From NCBI GenBank assembly GCA_029959195.1, contig CP114117.1, positions 1,550,001-1,614,000 of the forward strand: DNA of 64,000 bases, read 5' to 3'. Source of the stretch: Dictyophora rubrovolvata (Eukaryota > Basidiomycota > Agaricomycetes > Phallales > Phallaceae). Position numbers and translations under genes: made by a program. Numbering within the stretch: the stretch's first letter is position 1; each line of letters opens with the position of its first letter. The notes beneath the pieces were generated by a model that had not been told where the DNA came from, made no database searches, and was given only the letters and a program-made list of their open reading frames with translations. This document shows positions 50,991 to 62,700 of this stretch, in pieces.

Positions 50991-51433
50991 ATGTGCCTGC
51001 CTATCATCTGTAAGTGATGGAATTCTTCATCAGAGTTAAGCGACTCAAACTCACGGATCTATCATAGTCGGCTGTCCTACCAGAATATCTCAAGAGGGAG
51101 ATCAAACACTACGTGTCTGTCCCCGTTGTCATAATGCATCGGTAGTCCGTGCAAAGTCCCGGATGTGGTTTGAATTGTATGCAACTACGCTACATACCCA
51201 CTAACTCTTACCCCGAGACTGATGGCTTGCATTGTAGATTCTTTATTCCCTTAATCCCTATGCCCTCAAGCCGCATCTGGTTATGTACGATATGTCATTG
51301 GGAAATCGACCAACAACCGAATTACGAGCCTCCACTCCCCCAGTTTGGTTATACACATCCGCAGCACTACCAGCCACCCCAGAATCCTCAGCCCGTCTAT
51401 GGCTATGGAGTAGGGACGAAAGACACTACATAG
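50991..51433 (+). CDS. Small zinc-ribbon protein
   Basis: Exon 1 (MCLPII, then F across the intron) joins GCPTRISQEGDQTLRVCPRC. The ribbon Cys pairs are CPRC and CTIC (in IWLCTICHWEID), linked by SVVRAKSRMWFELY and, after an intron, FFIPLIPMPSSRIW. The Pro/Tyr/Gln-rich tail has HPQHYQPPQNPQPVYGYGVG and ends KDTT. Fungal proteins with this opening are usually annotated only as zinc-ribbon or rhodopsin-like hypotheticals; function unknown. The ATG at 50991 is in a short exon with a GTAAGT donor. Confidence 0.78.
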
Positions 51434-51797
51434 GGGAAAAGAAAAGAGCCAGTCAAAGTTTTGAGCTATGAATTGTATTATTCCTCTTACACTCTATTGT
51501 GTTTTTATGCCTTAACTAGTGGGACTAAGTGTTTTATATATATGAAAGATATGCTTTTGTGAATAATAAATCTGTTGAATAGGCTGATTATGCAGACCGG
51601 CGAGATACTATCGCAATAAAGAACGGTTTGTCGAAAGAGAAAAACTTATATAGATTCAGGTTTACCGAAGATATTGCAAACAAAGTTCGCGTATATATAA
51701 TTAAAAGAAGACAGTGGGATAAAGACAGACAGACGGTAGCAGCAATATGGAAAAAGGACTTAAAATACCCCTCACTGGCAGGCCGATATTATATAGT
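51434..51797. other. Convergent 3' spacer
   Basis: AT-rich sequence between the zinc-ribbon and YPT1 stops. Nothing beyond probable 3' untranslated regions. Confidence 0.5.
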
Positions 51798-52764
51798 TCA
51801 GCAGCAGCTCCCTTGAGAGGTCGAGGTGACTGCTTGACCAGGTGTAACCACCGATGACTTTCCAGTTCCCGACTGGGTTGTAGTGGCTCCCATACTGAGA
51901 AAAAATAAATGAGAACATGAAGCAGAACTCCATAAGGTCATCGTACCGGTCTTTAATTTGTTTGGCCATTGTAAGGAAAGCCTGTTCGACGTTTGTAGAA
52001 CTCTTAGCAGAAGTCTCCAAGAACGGAATGGTCAACTGGTCAGCGAACTCCTATGATGAATGTAAAGGTATCGGTCGGATACTCTCATAGTAGACAAACA
52101 CGCACCTTCGCAACAGTGTATTCGACGACCTTCTTGCTGGTCAAATCCGATTTGTTTCCAACCAACAATTTGTTTACACCTTCTGAGGCGTACCGGTCAA
52201 TCTCTTGTAGCCATTGTTTGACATTCGTGAAGGTATCTATGAACGTTAAGTTAAGCTAAGAAAACAATGAGTACTCAAAAAGAATTGTACCATTATCCGT
52301 TACATCATATACTACGATGATACCATGTGCTCCACGGTAGTAGGACGATGTGATGGTTCGGAATCGTTCCTGGCCTTTAGGAGTAACGTTAGCGTAAGTA
52401 TGCACACTCGCAAGGAGAGTACAGTTTTATCTTCATACCAGCTGTGTCCCACTAACAGAGGGAACAAGGAGCTAAATGCAAGTTTCAAAATCTTTAAGAA
52501 AAAAATAACTTACAATTTGGAGTTTAACGGTCTTGCCTTCTAGTTCGATCGTCCGAATCTTGAAATCAACACCAATGGTTGAAATGTAACTTTCCGTATA
52601 CGTATCGTCTGCGAAACGTAACAGAAGGCACGACTTTCCAACACCCGAGTCACCTAGAGAGAAACAATAGAGAGGTGCTCTAAGATGTATTCGTCATCAA
52701 TTTAAGTTCCAGACTTACCAATCAAGAGAAGTTTAAAGAGATAATCATATTCGCTGGCGTGCAT
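51798..52764 (-). CDS. YPT1: Rab GTPase YPT1 (Rab1)
   Basis: Small GTPase for ER-to-Golgi transport and autophagosome initiation. The start [20 protein letters not shown] and GKS form the P-loop. Switch I is [18 protein letters not shown]3 is [20 protein letters not shown]4 is NKSDL (NKxD) and G5 is ETSAKS. The IVVYDVT and FADDTY stretches are Rab1-type. The variable end [18 protein letters not shown] carries two terminal Cys for geranylgeranyl anchors. Six or so introns. The 5' leader probably contains an intron, since an AG precedes the ATG closely. Confidence 0.95.
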
Positions 52765-53412
52765 ATCGGAAGGTCGAGTTCTGAAGAATATTTATTAATA
52801 TTTTTTTCTCAATTTATAGTTCGAACGCACATAGGTTGGGTCTGTTGGAACAGGTGGTGGATAGCGAGGCGTGTTTTACGGCGTTTGGCGCAGGGGGAAG
52901 TCACAGTGTTGTCACAGTTCCCGCCTTCTTGAGCTCAACGAAAACAAAATAAATAACTTTTGATGATATTTCCAAAGTCGACAATGCCTTTTCATACTCA
53001 CTCTAGAGAAAAGACGTCTTCGTTTCTCTGCTGCTGCGCCAGTGAAGGTATTTTTTATGTGCCGAGTTGTTATCTTAAGGCCCTTAATCACTATCATTTT
53101 CTTTGCCTTTAAAGTAAAATATAGTCTATTAAGTGATTACAAAATAGTATAATTGCGGTTTGGTGACTCAAAAAATGAGCATCGATATACCATGAATTTG
53201 TTGACAAATATGCCGGTGATAGTACACGGATGAAATGTTGGTATCTGTGGTAGCATGCGGATGAAGTGGAATAAATAACACAAATATGATGGAAAAGCAT
53301 CAAGGAAAATCTAGAACTCTAAAAATACCTGTCAAACTTGGAAAACTTAATCAATTTCAATTGAAACTTACTTTCAGTTCCTTCAGCGTTTAGTATAGCA
53401 CAGATGGTTTCG
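52765..53412. other. Upstream region of YPT1
   Basis: 648 bp between the YPT1 start and the end of the Ser/Pro-rich gene. A basic minus-strand frame from an ATG at 53097 (MIVIKGLKITTRHIKNTFTG) is followed by an AGA-GTGAGT donor and a possible acceptor near 52928, so this may be a spliced leader with an upstream ORF, or a tiny gene. Not called. Confidence 0.35.
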
Positions 53413-54086
53413 TTACGGATTCCCAATTACCCTAAGCTGATGGGTTGATAATGCGAGGGGACAAGATGAGAGTCGAGAGGAACTCGACCTGGCTATCTTG
53501 ACGTTTGATACGTGATTGGCGGCTTTCAATCTTTTCTTCGCGAAAACGGCATCATCTACATCTGGGTTAACATCAACTTCTCTTGGTCGTTTCCGAGAGA
53601 CAACCGAGATGGTGCTTGGCTTTGGTGAAATTGTGTGTTCTGGCTCATCAGGGCTGAACGACCGAATTAGATCGAAGTGAACTGTATTATACCCGAAGAC
53701 TGGCTTAGGAGAATAAATCTTGCAAGGGTCGAGCTTGGGGCGGGAAGAGATAGGGGAGACAGAAGGCAAAAAAACTACTAGAACAAGAACATGGTTTAGT
53801 GATATAGAAGGCGGAAAGGCGTCTAGGTAAAGGACTTGCGATTTGGGAACATTTGTTCATTTTGTGCTAGACTCCGCGGACGAGACATGGATGAGAAGTC
53901 ATAGATGGGGGGAGGAGAGATAAAACTCCAGTCCAAATAAATTGAGGGATTGGCGAACGAAAAGAAAGAATCGTCGAGACTGAAGTTGTCAGAGTCCGAT
54001 GTTGGCATTGGCCATAAGGAGTTGACGAAAGGTTGAAATGACCTGTTAATGAAGCCAGATGCTGGGGATAGTGGATGTTGTAACAT
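53413..54086 (-). CDS. Ser/Pro-rich hypothetical protein
   Basis: Two open blocks on the minus strand. The first from an ATG at 54086 (MLQHPLSPASGFINRSFQPF) is Ser/Phe-rich and ends near 53830 at EQMFPNRK. The second, about 53769 down to TAA at 53413, has SVSPISSRPKLDPCKIYSP, VSRKRPREVDVNPDVDDAVF and AKKRLKAANHV, with a likely nuclear signal (RKRPRE). I could not find a GT-AG join that keeps frame between them, so the intron at about 53770-53830 is unresolved and they might be separate. No family recognised. Confidence 0.5.
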
Positions 54087-54752
54087 AATAATAGTAGAAA
54101 GAGATTACTGAAGGGAAGAAAGGAAGGGGAAAAGCAGCATCGGACAATTGTGGTGGAAAACAGGAAACGCAGGGCACGTATGTAACCTATGTAACCTGAG
54201 CCTAAAGTGGCAAATTATGAATATACAAGGTACGGTGAGTAGCCTGAGCATGAGAAGGGCACACGGATCGGATAAAAACCGCCTGGGATCAATATGGCAT
54301 GACCACAGTGGCAGGGACCACCAACTGATATGATCTAAGTATGGCGCGGAGGGCAGGACATCGCCTCCGGATTTTAGTTTTAGTTTGACGTGACGCGCGT
54401 GACGAGATACAACAAGTAGAATAAAAATAAACCGTGTGCGTTTTCATGAAATCCTTGAAATCTTTCATTTCTGAGTCGCAAGGCAACAAAATCGGCAGTA
54501 AATAACGTGTTGCCAAACCGTGTACATACCGTACATACATATATGAATTTGCGCATGTGCCATGGTCAAAATGGCCAGGGCACAATGTGATTACGAAATC
54601 AAAAGAAAATCCACCGCAGTGAGCACGGCGTCTCTTCAATTTTGACACGGCCAAAACGGGCTCCAAGCTTAACAAACCTCAACTTGAAGGTTTCCTCTTG
54701 AAAAAACTGCCTTGGACAAGACATTCTTTTCCTATTTACTATTGAACCAAAA
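54087..54752. other. Divergent upstream region before mL49
   Basis: 666 bp between the hypothetical gene and the IMG2 start. A near-repeat of GTACATAC occurs at about 54521-54540. Open frames on the minus strand have no recognisable content. Confidence 0.4.
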
Positions 54753-55206
54753 ATGAGGGTGACAAGGAATGCAGTCCAGGCAGTAACCCAGCAATTACGT
54801 TCGAACACCCAGGCCCAGCTCCCTTATGCCCTCGTCCGCAACTCACGGGGCTCTCTTCCCGTCTATTCCGATATACGAAACGCAGGAACACGGTACCAAG
54901 TCCAAATCAGAAACGTCTTGGGAAACACAAATGTGCGTTCATAATTTTATGTCCTGCTTTTTTTGTTCTCCGAAAGACCAGGTTTCTTCGGAATTCACGA
55001 TTAATTTCAGACTCCCATGCTGACTCACACTCACTCACCCTAGGCATTACTCGACGATCTGCGTGCTTCACTATTTCCACCCAACTCTGCCGAAGCTGTC
55101 CAGCTCAAGGGGCAAGTCGTTCGTGCCAGACATGTTGTACTGCAAGGCCGTGGCAGCCATTGGAAGCATCACGTCATTGAATGGCTCCTTGCCCGGGGGT
55201 TCTGAT
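54753..55206 (+). CDS. IMG2: Mitochondrial large-subunit ribosomal protein mL49 (Img2)
   Basis: Mitoribosome protein of the Img2/mL49 family. The start MRVTRNAVQAVTQQLRSNTQ is a basic, acid-poor presequence. PYALVRNSRGSLPVYSDIRN matches the family core (Y.V.R...LPVY.D). After an intron come ALLDDLRASLFPPNSAEAVQ and RARHVVLQGRGSHWKHHVIE, ending WLLARGF, the usual 'VxxWL...GF' end. The frame is kept by an intron from GTGCGT to CCCTAG. Confidence 0.9.
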
Positions 55207-55396
55207 GAGAAATGTATACATAGCATCTTACTACATACTCGCGTAATAGATTTATTTTCCCAACACACGACACGAATCCCGTGTCCTACGTTGCACGACG
55301 ATGATTATTACCAATTATTCCTGAAAAATTCAAGTTCCGACCAGACACTCAGGCTCGTCACTGACTCACAGTCCTCGCTTAGTACTCTGTCTTTCG

Positions 55397-57028
55397 ATGT
55401 CTGCAGCGGCTTCTGCTACGCAGTCAAACGGTGCCTCCCCGACGGCTTCCATTACCGTCAATGCTGCCACTACACTCAATGCTGCAAGATCCCAAGCTAG
55501 AGAAGGGTCAGGCAACTTGGGCACTTTTCAGGTTGAAATCGAATCTTTTTTTTTGTTCCCAAGCATCATAACTAAGCGACTCCTCAGGTAAAATCAGGTC
55601 TAGCACAAATGCTCAAGGTAGCATCTATTCTCGCAGTCGTATGCCTATCTGATTATAAACTACAAAGGGCGGTGTCATAATGGACGTGGTCAACGCAGAA
55701 CAGGTGACTGACTACCTTCGGCTATATGATTCACCGATGGACTAATTACCGCTTCTCAGGCTCGTATTGCGGAAGAGGCGGGTGCATGTGCTGTCATGGC
55801 CCTTGAAAGGGTTCCCGCCGATATCAGGTCTGAGGGCGGCGTTGCTCGAATGGTATGTAGTGCACTTTTTCGGCCTTTCATAATTTCAAATTCGCCTCTG
55901 ACGTGTCTCTTTCAGAGCGATCCACACATGATCAAGGAGATCGTAAACGCAGTCACTATCCCAGTCATGGCTAAAGTTCGAATCGGTCATTTCGTAGAAG
56001 CACAAGTCGGTTCTCAATTCTTACCCAAAGGCTCGTCGGTTATTGACTGCATATATACTAGATCTTGCAAGCCATCGGCATCGATTACATAGATGAGTCA
56101 GAAGTATTGACTCCTGCCGATGAACAGCACCATATCAACAAACACAACTTTAAAGTTCCTTTTGTCTGTGGTGCGAGGAATCTCGGAGAGGCATTACGCC
56201 GTATTTCCGAGGGTGCTGCATTCATCCGGACCAAAGGCGAGGCAGGCACTGGCAACGTGGTCGAAGCTGTGCGTCACCAGCGAGCTGTAATGAGCGATAT
56301 TAGACGTGCGAGCGTAATGAACGATGAAGAATTATATGCTTTCGCAAAAGAGATCCAGGCTCCTTTCCACTTGTTAAAAGAAACTGCACGTCTGAAGCGA
56401 CTTCCTGTTGTTAACTTTGCAGCTGGTGGTATTGCTACTCCAGGTACCATCTCGTTTTTTTTTATCAAAATAACACTGCATAGTACTAAAAGCTTGAAAA
56501 AAAAGCTGACGCGGCCCTTATGATGCAGCTAGGCTGTGACGGTGGTAAGTGCAGAGAACCACCCTATTAGCTGCCCTGATCTCCTTTTTTTTGCACAGTT
56601 TTTGTCGGATCAGGTATATTTCACGTGAGTCTTTCAAATTCTATCCAACAATTGTAACAATTGTAACATTCACCCTTTGCGTAGTCCGGTGACCCTGCAA
56701 AACGTGCTCGAGCTGTTGTACAAGCGGTAACACCTTTCTCTCGTTTCTTGTTACCCCATAAGACGGTTGATCCTAACTTCATTCAAGGTGACACATTACA
56801 ACAACTCAAAAACTCTTGCTGAGGTATAGTAGCGACATTTTGATACGTTCCGTGTCAACTTTCCTTACTCTTATGAATTAGGTCTCTGAAAATCTCGGTG
56901 CAGCGATGGTTGGACTAACTATGTTAGTCAATTTACGAATCTCATTCGCTTTTTTTCGGTGTCTGACGCTTCTTTTTTCAAGCAATGATAATATGAAGGG
57001 TGGTCTATTAAGCAACAGAGGATGGTAG
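55397..57028 (+). CDS. PDX1: PDX1/SNZ pyridoxal 5'-phosphate synthase
   Basis: PLP synthase subunit that builds vitamin B6 from ribose 5-phosphate, glyceraldehyde 3-phosphate and ammonia from the PDX2 glutaminase. A Ser/Ala-rich lead leads into [20 protein letters not shown], then [20 protein letters not shown] and [19 protein letters not shown]. The first active-site Lys is in [13 protein letters not shown], the second in [12 protein letters not shown]. The rest has [31 protein letters not shown] and VFVGSGIF, ending [11 protein letters not shown]. About a dozen introns cut the 3' half into very small exons. No PDX2 gene is in the window. Confidence 0.96.
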
Positions 57029-57180
57029 AAGGGGAAAGTATGTAGTATAATTTGTTTTAACTCAATTAGACCGACAAGTACTAGTGGGTACTACGGCAAA
57101 TGACGTCATATTATGTAATACATAGCCTCTTTCCATAAAACCGCCCCTCTCCTCCTTCAGTCTCTGTCAGAAGCTTGGTC

Positions 57181-57565
57181 ATGTTCAAAAAAAAGAATCC
57201 TGAAGGAGAAGCAAATGCCGCATTGCACGAGTTCATCGAGGTGTGGATTCTGGAATCCACAAAGTAACATACTCCCTGATACCCTCCACAGCAATCCCCC
57301 AACTCGCGGTATCGGTTCGATTCAAAAAGAGGAGCAGATTGTTCAGAAATCTGTCGGCTGGAAAATAATGGCGAGGAATGCAAGAACGTATTTTTGAACT
57401 CAAAGAAGATGTTTGAGGCAATGCAGGTCCGTGCTACAGCGACTTTCTCTTTTTATGTATAGACCGATTAGCGAGTTTCTTTCCTAGGAAAATGGTTTTT
57501 TTTGTGCACTCCCAATAAATCCTGAAACAACGTATATTGAATGTAGACCTATACCCAGAAGTTGA
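57181..57565 (+). CDS. 90-residue cysteine-bearing protein, unknown
   Basis: Three exons with phase-0 joins (57181-57240, 57292-57426, 57488-57565) give 90 residues: MFKKKNPEGEANAALHEFIE, then QSPNSRYRFDSKRGADCSEI, CRLENNGEECKNVFLNSKKM, FEAMQENGFFCALPINPE and TTYIECRPIPRS. Five Cys, two in a CxxxC pair. The length and Cys content recall small intermembrane-space proteins, but no twin CX3C or CX9C pattern is complete, so this is only a resemblance. It lies between PDX1 (152 bp) and the convergent RS gene (33 bp between stops). Confidence 0.62.
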
Positions 57566-57598
57566 ACCAGAATATTAAAATAAATACCTTACCTTCGC

Positions 57599-58778
57599 TC
57601 ACGTCGCGACGACTGTACATCCTTTTGCAATTATTTCATGAACTCGATCGGCTGCTTTCCTTCTCTCTTCGGCAGATTTAAGCTCAAGCATTGCTAATTC
57701 GAGCTCGTGTTGGGCACGTCTAGCGGCCCTGAGGGAGCTGGCATGATCATTTTCGAGTTTCAAACGTTGAGTATTGAATTTTTGAATCTAGAAGACCACT
57801 GCTGTTACAAACGGGTGGATTCGCGTGGAAAAACAATTCATACCTCTGCATCAAACTCAACGAGTTTGGGATCACGAGTCGCAGCAGGAATTTGAGAAAG
57901 AAAATCATCAAGATTTGGAACTTTGCGGCTGTTATGTGCAAGACGAAAACCAGGAGTACTCTGGCGCGAGCGTGTAATTGAACGAGGGGATTTAGAACGC
58001 GACCGGGAACGCGAGTGCGAGCGGGAATCCTGTGTGTGCCTACGGGAATTTGGGTTTGAAAAACGTGCATTGTCGCCATCTTTGGTACGGCTTTCTTTTT
58101 CTCGCAATGACTTTGGTTCTGTTGGTACCGCGGGACTTTTATAAGAAGGCACAGTAGGTGTCTGAGGAATTATTGGTGGCGGCTGGGTTGCACGATGTGA
58201 AGAGGTTTCAAGTTTACGAAGTTCTGGAGGCTCCTGCGTGCCTTTATTCTGAGTGCTAACTTCTTGCTTAGGGGGCCATGGGTGATTTGTTGGAGATCTC
58301 CTCGGACTACGACTTCCAACGCGTGAGGGTTCCATTCTCGGTTTTTCTGAAGGCCATTGATGGCGATGACGGGAGCGAGAACGTGAACGTGAACGCGTGC
58401 GACGTGAATCTCGAGGGTACCGAGGGGAGCGAGATCTGGAACGAGACCGAGACCTTCTATATTCTCGAACACGTTCATATCGGTCTATCAGTCAGAATTG
58501 ATTAAGAAAAATCCGTTCCTTTCATTCAGAGAAGGGGATGAAATACCTTTGGGGCGGGGCCAACGGTCTTCCCTGTCTCTTGGAGACCATGACTGGTAGC
58601 GGTCATCGTTTCTGGGTGGCCTTCTCCAGCTCGGACTTGTTCGTCTGGGTGACCGTCGTCCATCGCGGTCGCCGTCTCGAGAAACTCTCATTGATGATGC
58701 TCTCGGGCTTACTCCTCGTGAGGAACGCGGAGGTAAAGTGTCTTCTGGCTTGGGAGGCAGAGTATTCATCAAATTCAT
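57599..58778 (-). CDS. RS-rich protein with C-terminal coiled coil
   Basis: Starts MNLMNTLPPKPEDTLPPRSS and is rich in Arg/Ser repeats: SRDGDRDGRRSPRRTSPSW, EYRRSRSRSRSRSPRYPRDS and SRSHSRSRSRSKSPRSITRS. A Pro/Thr-rich linker follows, then NLDDFLSQIPAATRDPKLVE. The last exons are helical with heptads (HASSLRAARRAQHELELAML, ELKSAEERRKAADRVHEII) and end GCTVVAT. No RRM is seen. RS domains target splicing speckles and bind other RS or cyclin L/CDK proteins. Divergent from cyclin L with 69 bp between ATGs. Confidence 0.78.
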
Positions 58779-58847
58779 GTCTGAAGACTAGTGACCAGTG
58801 GCTCGTGACGCGTGACATGCGTCACAAACCGTGTCTTCCTGAGCGGG

Positions 58848-59893
58848 ATGTCAACACATTTATACCCGTTGGCTTCGCTCGCTCAGATTCAAAAGACTCC
58901 TTCGAGAGAGGATGGTATCCCAAGCGAATTGGAGGACCAGCTCAGGACATTTGGGTGCAAATTAATACAACAAGTTGGGGATTTGCTTAAACAGTGAGTG
59001 CATGGTATATGACACCACTGTGAGCATATCCTCTTTCTTCGAATGCGTCTAGAAAACAGGTGGCAGTGGCTACCGCCCAAATATTGTTTCAAAGGTTCTG
59101 GTATGTCAGTTCCATGAAACAATTTGGTATAAACGTACGCTTTTTCTCCCGCCTTTCTGTTTTAATCCCCCGGTTAATCTCGTCGTGGTGTTGACGATGA
59201 CAGGATATAGGCATGGGTGCGCTCTATCTAGGATCGAAGCTCGAAGAGTGCCCTGTCCGTATGCGTGATCTAATCAACGTCTATGACCTTCTTTTGTCCC
59301 GCGCCCGCCACTCATCGCAAGGAAGCACGGTGCCATTCGAGTACGACCCAATGAGCTACTTCTCGTCTACATTTTACGATCGGAAGGATGTCTTGGTGGT
59401 CTCGGAAATGCAAATCTTAAAAAGACTAGGCTTCAATGTACATGTCGTCTTGCCTTACGGCACGCTGGTGAACTATCTACGTGTCCTTGGCTTGCTCAAT
59501 CGCGAGGATGTCTGTCGGACAGCATGGGGGTATCTCAATGATGCGTATGTCGTGTTTTATTAGCTTGGAACATGCATGTGCCTATGAAGTGAAATGCAAC
59601 CCTCTTATAGGCTACAAACCCCTGTTTATGCGTTATACTCGGTTCCAACGATCGTCTCTGCGGCTATACTCCTCACTTCTCGACATCTATCTATCTCTTT
59701 GCCATCGGGACCTCCTAATCCCTGGTGGGAATTGTTTGATTCCGATTGGGAAGACATATGGAGTGTTTCCGGATATATTGCGAGACTCTATCGAGAGACA
59801 CCGACAGAAGAAAAGAATCTGGTCATGAGGCTTGTTACAAAGCAAGCTGTACGGGAGTGGCTTGAATCTAAGCACACATTGCATACAAGTTAA
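58848..59893 (+). CDS. Cyclin L
   Basis: Transcription/splicing cyclin, partner of a CDK11-type kinase. MSTHLYPLASLAQIQKTPS leads into the first cyclin fold (QVAVATAQILFQRFWYVSSM, IGMGALYLGSKLEECPVRM, RDLINVYDLLLSRA). DVLVVSEMQILKRLGFNVHV is the family hallmark before the second fold (VLPYGTLVNYLRVLG, SVPTIVSAAILLTSRHLSIS, PNPWWELFDSDWEDIWSVSG). It ends VREWLESKHTLHTS right after the cyclin box, so the RS tail of animal cyclin L is absent. Four introns. Confidence 0.9.
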
Positions 59894-60157
59894 AAAGACG
59901 GGCTAGACTATAAAGACGGGGACCTGTGTACTTGTCTCTCACTATTTACGGTGAGCAATATACCTTCCATCAGTCTACCCACGTGTTCTTCAGGACGCCT
60001 TGTGATGAATATGGGTCTATCTCTTATATTTTCTCTAGTACCCTTGTACATGTGATTGGTCAGCTTCTTTAGTGACGTCCTTATAACAGTATATTTGCTA
60101 TTAATACTCTCAAACGCGTATGATATATATTGCAACCTTTCTTGTTTCAGTCATCTC

Positions 60158-61902
60158 ATGTCATCATTTCGAAACCATCACTGGATCGCATTGTTCACGC
60201 TGCTCTTTACGAAGCAAGCGTTGAGCTCATTCCTTTCTGCCCCCCATTTATATGTCTCGAGCATTCAGCAGAAACTTTATAGAGAAGCAAGTGGTGCACT
60301 CGTTATTCCTACAACATTTCCGGAATATACCACTTCAAATCATGCCTGGGCATCTTTTTCCAATCCCACCTGGACGAACGGCTTCTTCGCGTCATCGTTA
60401 TACCTCCTAGACACTCGCGCCAAATTATGCCATGCTAAAAGCGAGCTTGATTGGGTTTCTTTGGGACAAACATGGTCTACTGGCTTGTTATCTCTTGAAC
60501 ATGTTGATCCATCCACTCTGGATCACGACGTGGGCTTTTTGAGTTATCCCTTTCAGAAAGAACTACTCGTGTACGAATATCTCAGGCCTCTTTTGAAACC
60601 TGGCATTGAATTATAATTTTTTTTGTAGAAATCCAGGAAATATCACAGCCCAGAATGCCATCATTATACTCGCTAACGTCCTGGCCAACCGATTCGATCC
60701 CATTGTTGGTTGTACAAGAAGTTGGAATACACCAACGGATCCTACTGATTTTCAGGTGACGCTCTAGCACGTGTGTTTCCTAAACACAAGAAAAAGACTT
60801 ATCCTGGATCTAAAGGTGATTATAGACAACATGATGAATTTGGAAGTGAGTTCGAATCATGAGGAACCCGCATCTATAAACCCAACAAAAATTGATTGAT
60901 TACAACAGTTGCTATTTGTTGGCGCGGATCTCACTGGAAATCAGACTTGGAGGGGTATCGCAAAAACACATGCCGATACCACCATGAAAAACCATTTCCG
61001 GCCAGACGGTAAACTTGGTTGTCACGACCCTCGAATTTCTACTAAGTCTTAATCTTAGGCTCTACATGGCACGTCGTGGAGTACAACTCAACAACGGGCA
61101 TCGTGATAAGGAAGAGAACGCAACAAGGATATGCAGATAATAGGTCAAAAGTGATCCTGACTTGAAAGTCTCAAAGCTCACTAACATTTTTTTCAAACCA
61201 ACTAGTACGTGGACTCGTGGTCAGAGTTGGGCCATATACGGCTACGCCAATAGTGCGTGCTTAGCAGGCAGGCATAAACGTCTCTGGTTGACACAATAGA
61301 CCTTGACACAGTGTATAATCGAACGCGTTTGACGCGGTATCTGGAGACAGCCAGGAGTGCTGCAACCCTTTATGTCAATAGATTACCTCGAAACAATATT
61401 GTCCCCTGGTAAACATGCTAACTTTTACTATTCAATGATTTGACCTTTTTTTCCCCGTCTCCTCCAGGGATTTCGACGCACCTCGCCCAACTACTGCCGA
61501 TACATCGTCCGCCACCATCGCGGCTAGCGGAATGTTGCTCCTCGCTGATATGGAAGAAAGCCTTCACCCCCCGAACAAGACCGGCTCGAGATTTTGGCAA
61601 CGAACCGCCATAAATCTAATAGCTGCTACAGATCGTCTAGCATGGTCTCCTAGTTGGCAAAGTTTGCTGAGCAATGGAACGGTCAATAATCGCGCCGATC
61701 CACCGATGAATGATACTGGGATAGTTTACGGTAGGGAAAAAGTTCCATCCTTTAAGTATCGAGACATGGATAATTGACGAAAGTGTGTTTTGGTCCGCCC
61801 GCGCCTATAGGTGATTATTACTGGATAGAGGCAAGTGATGCAAAGATCATCATTCGCAAAGGACAAATCAAAGATAACGAGCTGCTTTTCATAGACCGGT
61901 AA
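60158..61902 (+). CDS. Secreted GH88-like six-hairpin glycosidase
   Basis: Resembles fungal glucuronyl hydrolases (GH88/GH105), which cleave unsaturated uronic acids from lyase products. MSSFRNHHWIALFTLLFTKQ is a probable signal peptide. ASFSNPTWTNGFFASSLYLL, DHDVGFLSYPFQKE (the catalytic Asp in the DVGF loop) and TWRGIAKTHADTTMKNHFRP follow. GSTWHVVEYN, YADNSTWTRGQSWAIYGYAN (second Asp region) and VPWDFDAPRPTTADTSSATI are family stretches. It ends IKDNELLFIDR. About ten introns. Glycosylation sites (NxS/T) such as NGT and NDT fit secretion. The exact substrate is unknown. Confidence 0.87.
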
Positions 61903-62087
61903 CCGCCTAATATCCAGTGGTTTTGTAGCTTGCTCGGAAATTGGTCTTTAAAATAGAGATTGTAGTAATGGTGACATTATATTCTCATCTCGAGACGATT
62001 ACTAGGTCTTCATTACAGCACCACCCTTCTGTCTTTCCCTTTCTTTTTCAAAAAATACAACTTCATTTACTGATTATCGTGGAGCCA

Positions 62088-62700
62088 TTAGCTGAGTACA
62101 AGACGGAAGACATCGTTTAATCTTTTCAGAAAGGTTTAGAGTGAGCAAGTGACGGTGAAAGACTGATTCAACATACACATAATAGGAACCACCGTCTGGA
62201 ATCAACTGGAACAGCTGACAGAATTGAAGAGGTGAGCCATCGTCGATCTAATCTGAGATTGAGAGTGTGGTCAAATTTGCATATATATTGAGGTCTCACA
62301 ATTAGAGCTCCAGTTACTAGTACGACCAATGATGCAACAGTAGGCGAAGATGGTTGGGCATCCACAGTTGCCACTTGATGTACAGTCTTTTGGAATTGAA
62401 GAGACTGTTCAGATTATCAATCAGAGGGAAATAGGAGTGAAACTTGTGTATGATGGTTAGCTTACTGTCAGCTTCTCGACGATACTCTTGACACCAAGAA
62501 ACGCTCCGCCTTCCCAATTCAACATGGAATGATCTCGCTTAAAGAAAAAAAAAAAAAAGTAAAAAAGAAAGAAATTAGGGTGCGATCGAGCTTGTGAATA
62601 AATGACAGCTTGCATAAAGTGGAGCGAGAGTACTTCTGTCAGAATCGAAAGCTGCATAATAAAACTCGGCGAATTGTTTTGCGATGGTGTTATGATCCAT
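62088..62700 (-). CDS. NTF2: Nuclear transport factor 2
   Basis: Homodimer that returns RanGDP to the nucleus. MDHNTIAKQFAEFYYAAFDS opens the fold, followed by DRSTLAPLYA, DHSMLNWEGGAFLGVKSIVE, VATVDAQPSSPTVASLVVLV and PLQFCQLFQLIPDGGSYYVL. The last exon gives NDVFRLVLS then TAA. IDAQPS and GSYYV..NDVFRL are nearly invariant in the family. About five introns; one holds a run of about 14 A/T near 62540. About 125 residues, the usual length. Confidence 0.92.

Noticed and set aside
46000-51433. Secondary-metabolite cluster around the Zn2Cys6 regulator
   Set aside because: Neighbours are QCR10, NOP16, a zinc-ribbon protein and YPT1; there is no synthase, oxygenase set or exporter.
62530-62575. 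Poly(A) tail of a retroposed copy
   Set aside because: The A-rich run lies within an NTF2 intron, with no target-site duplication or element beside it.
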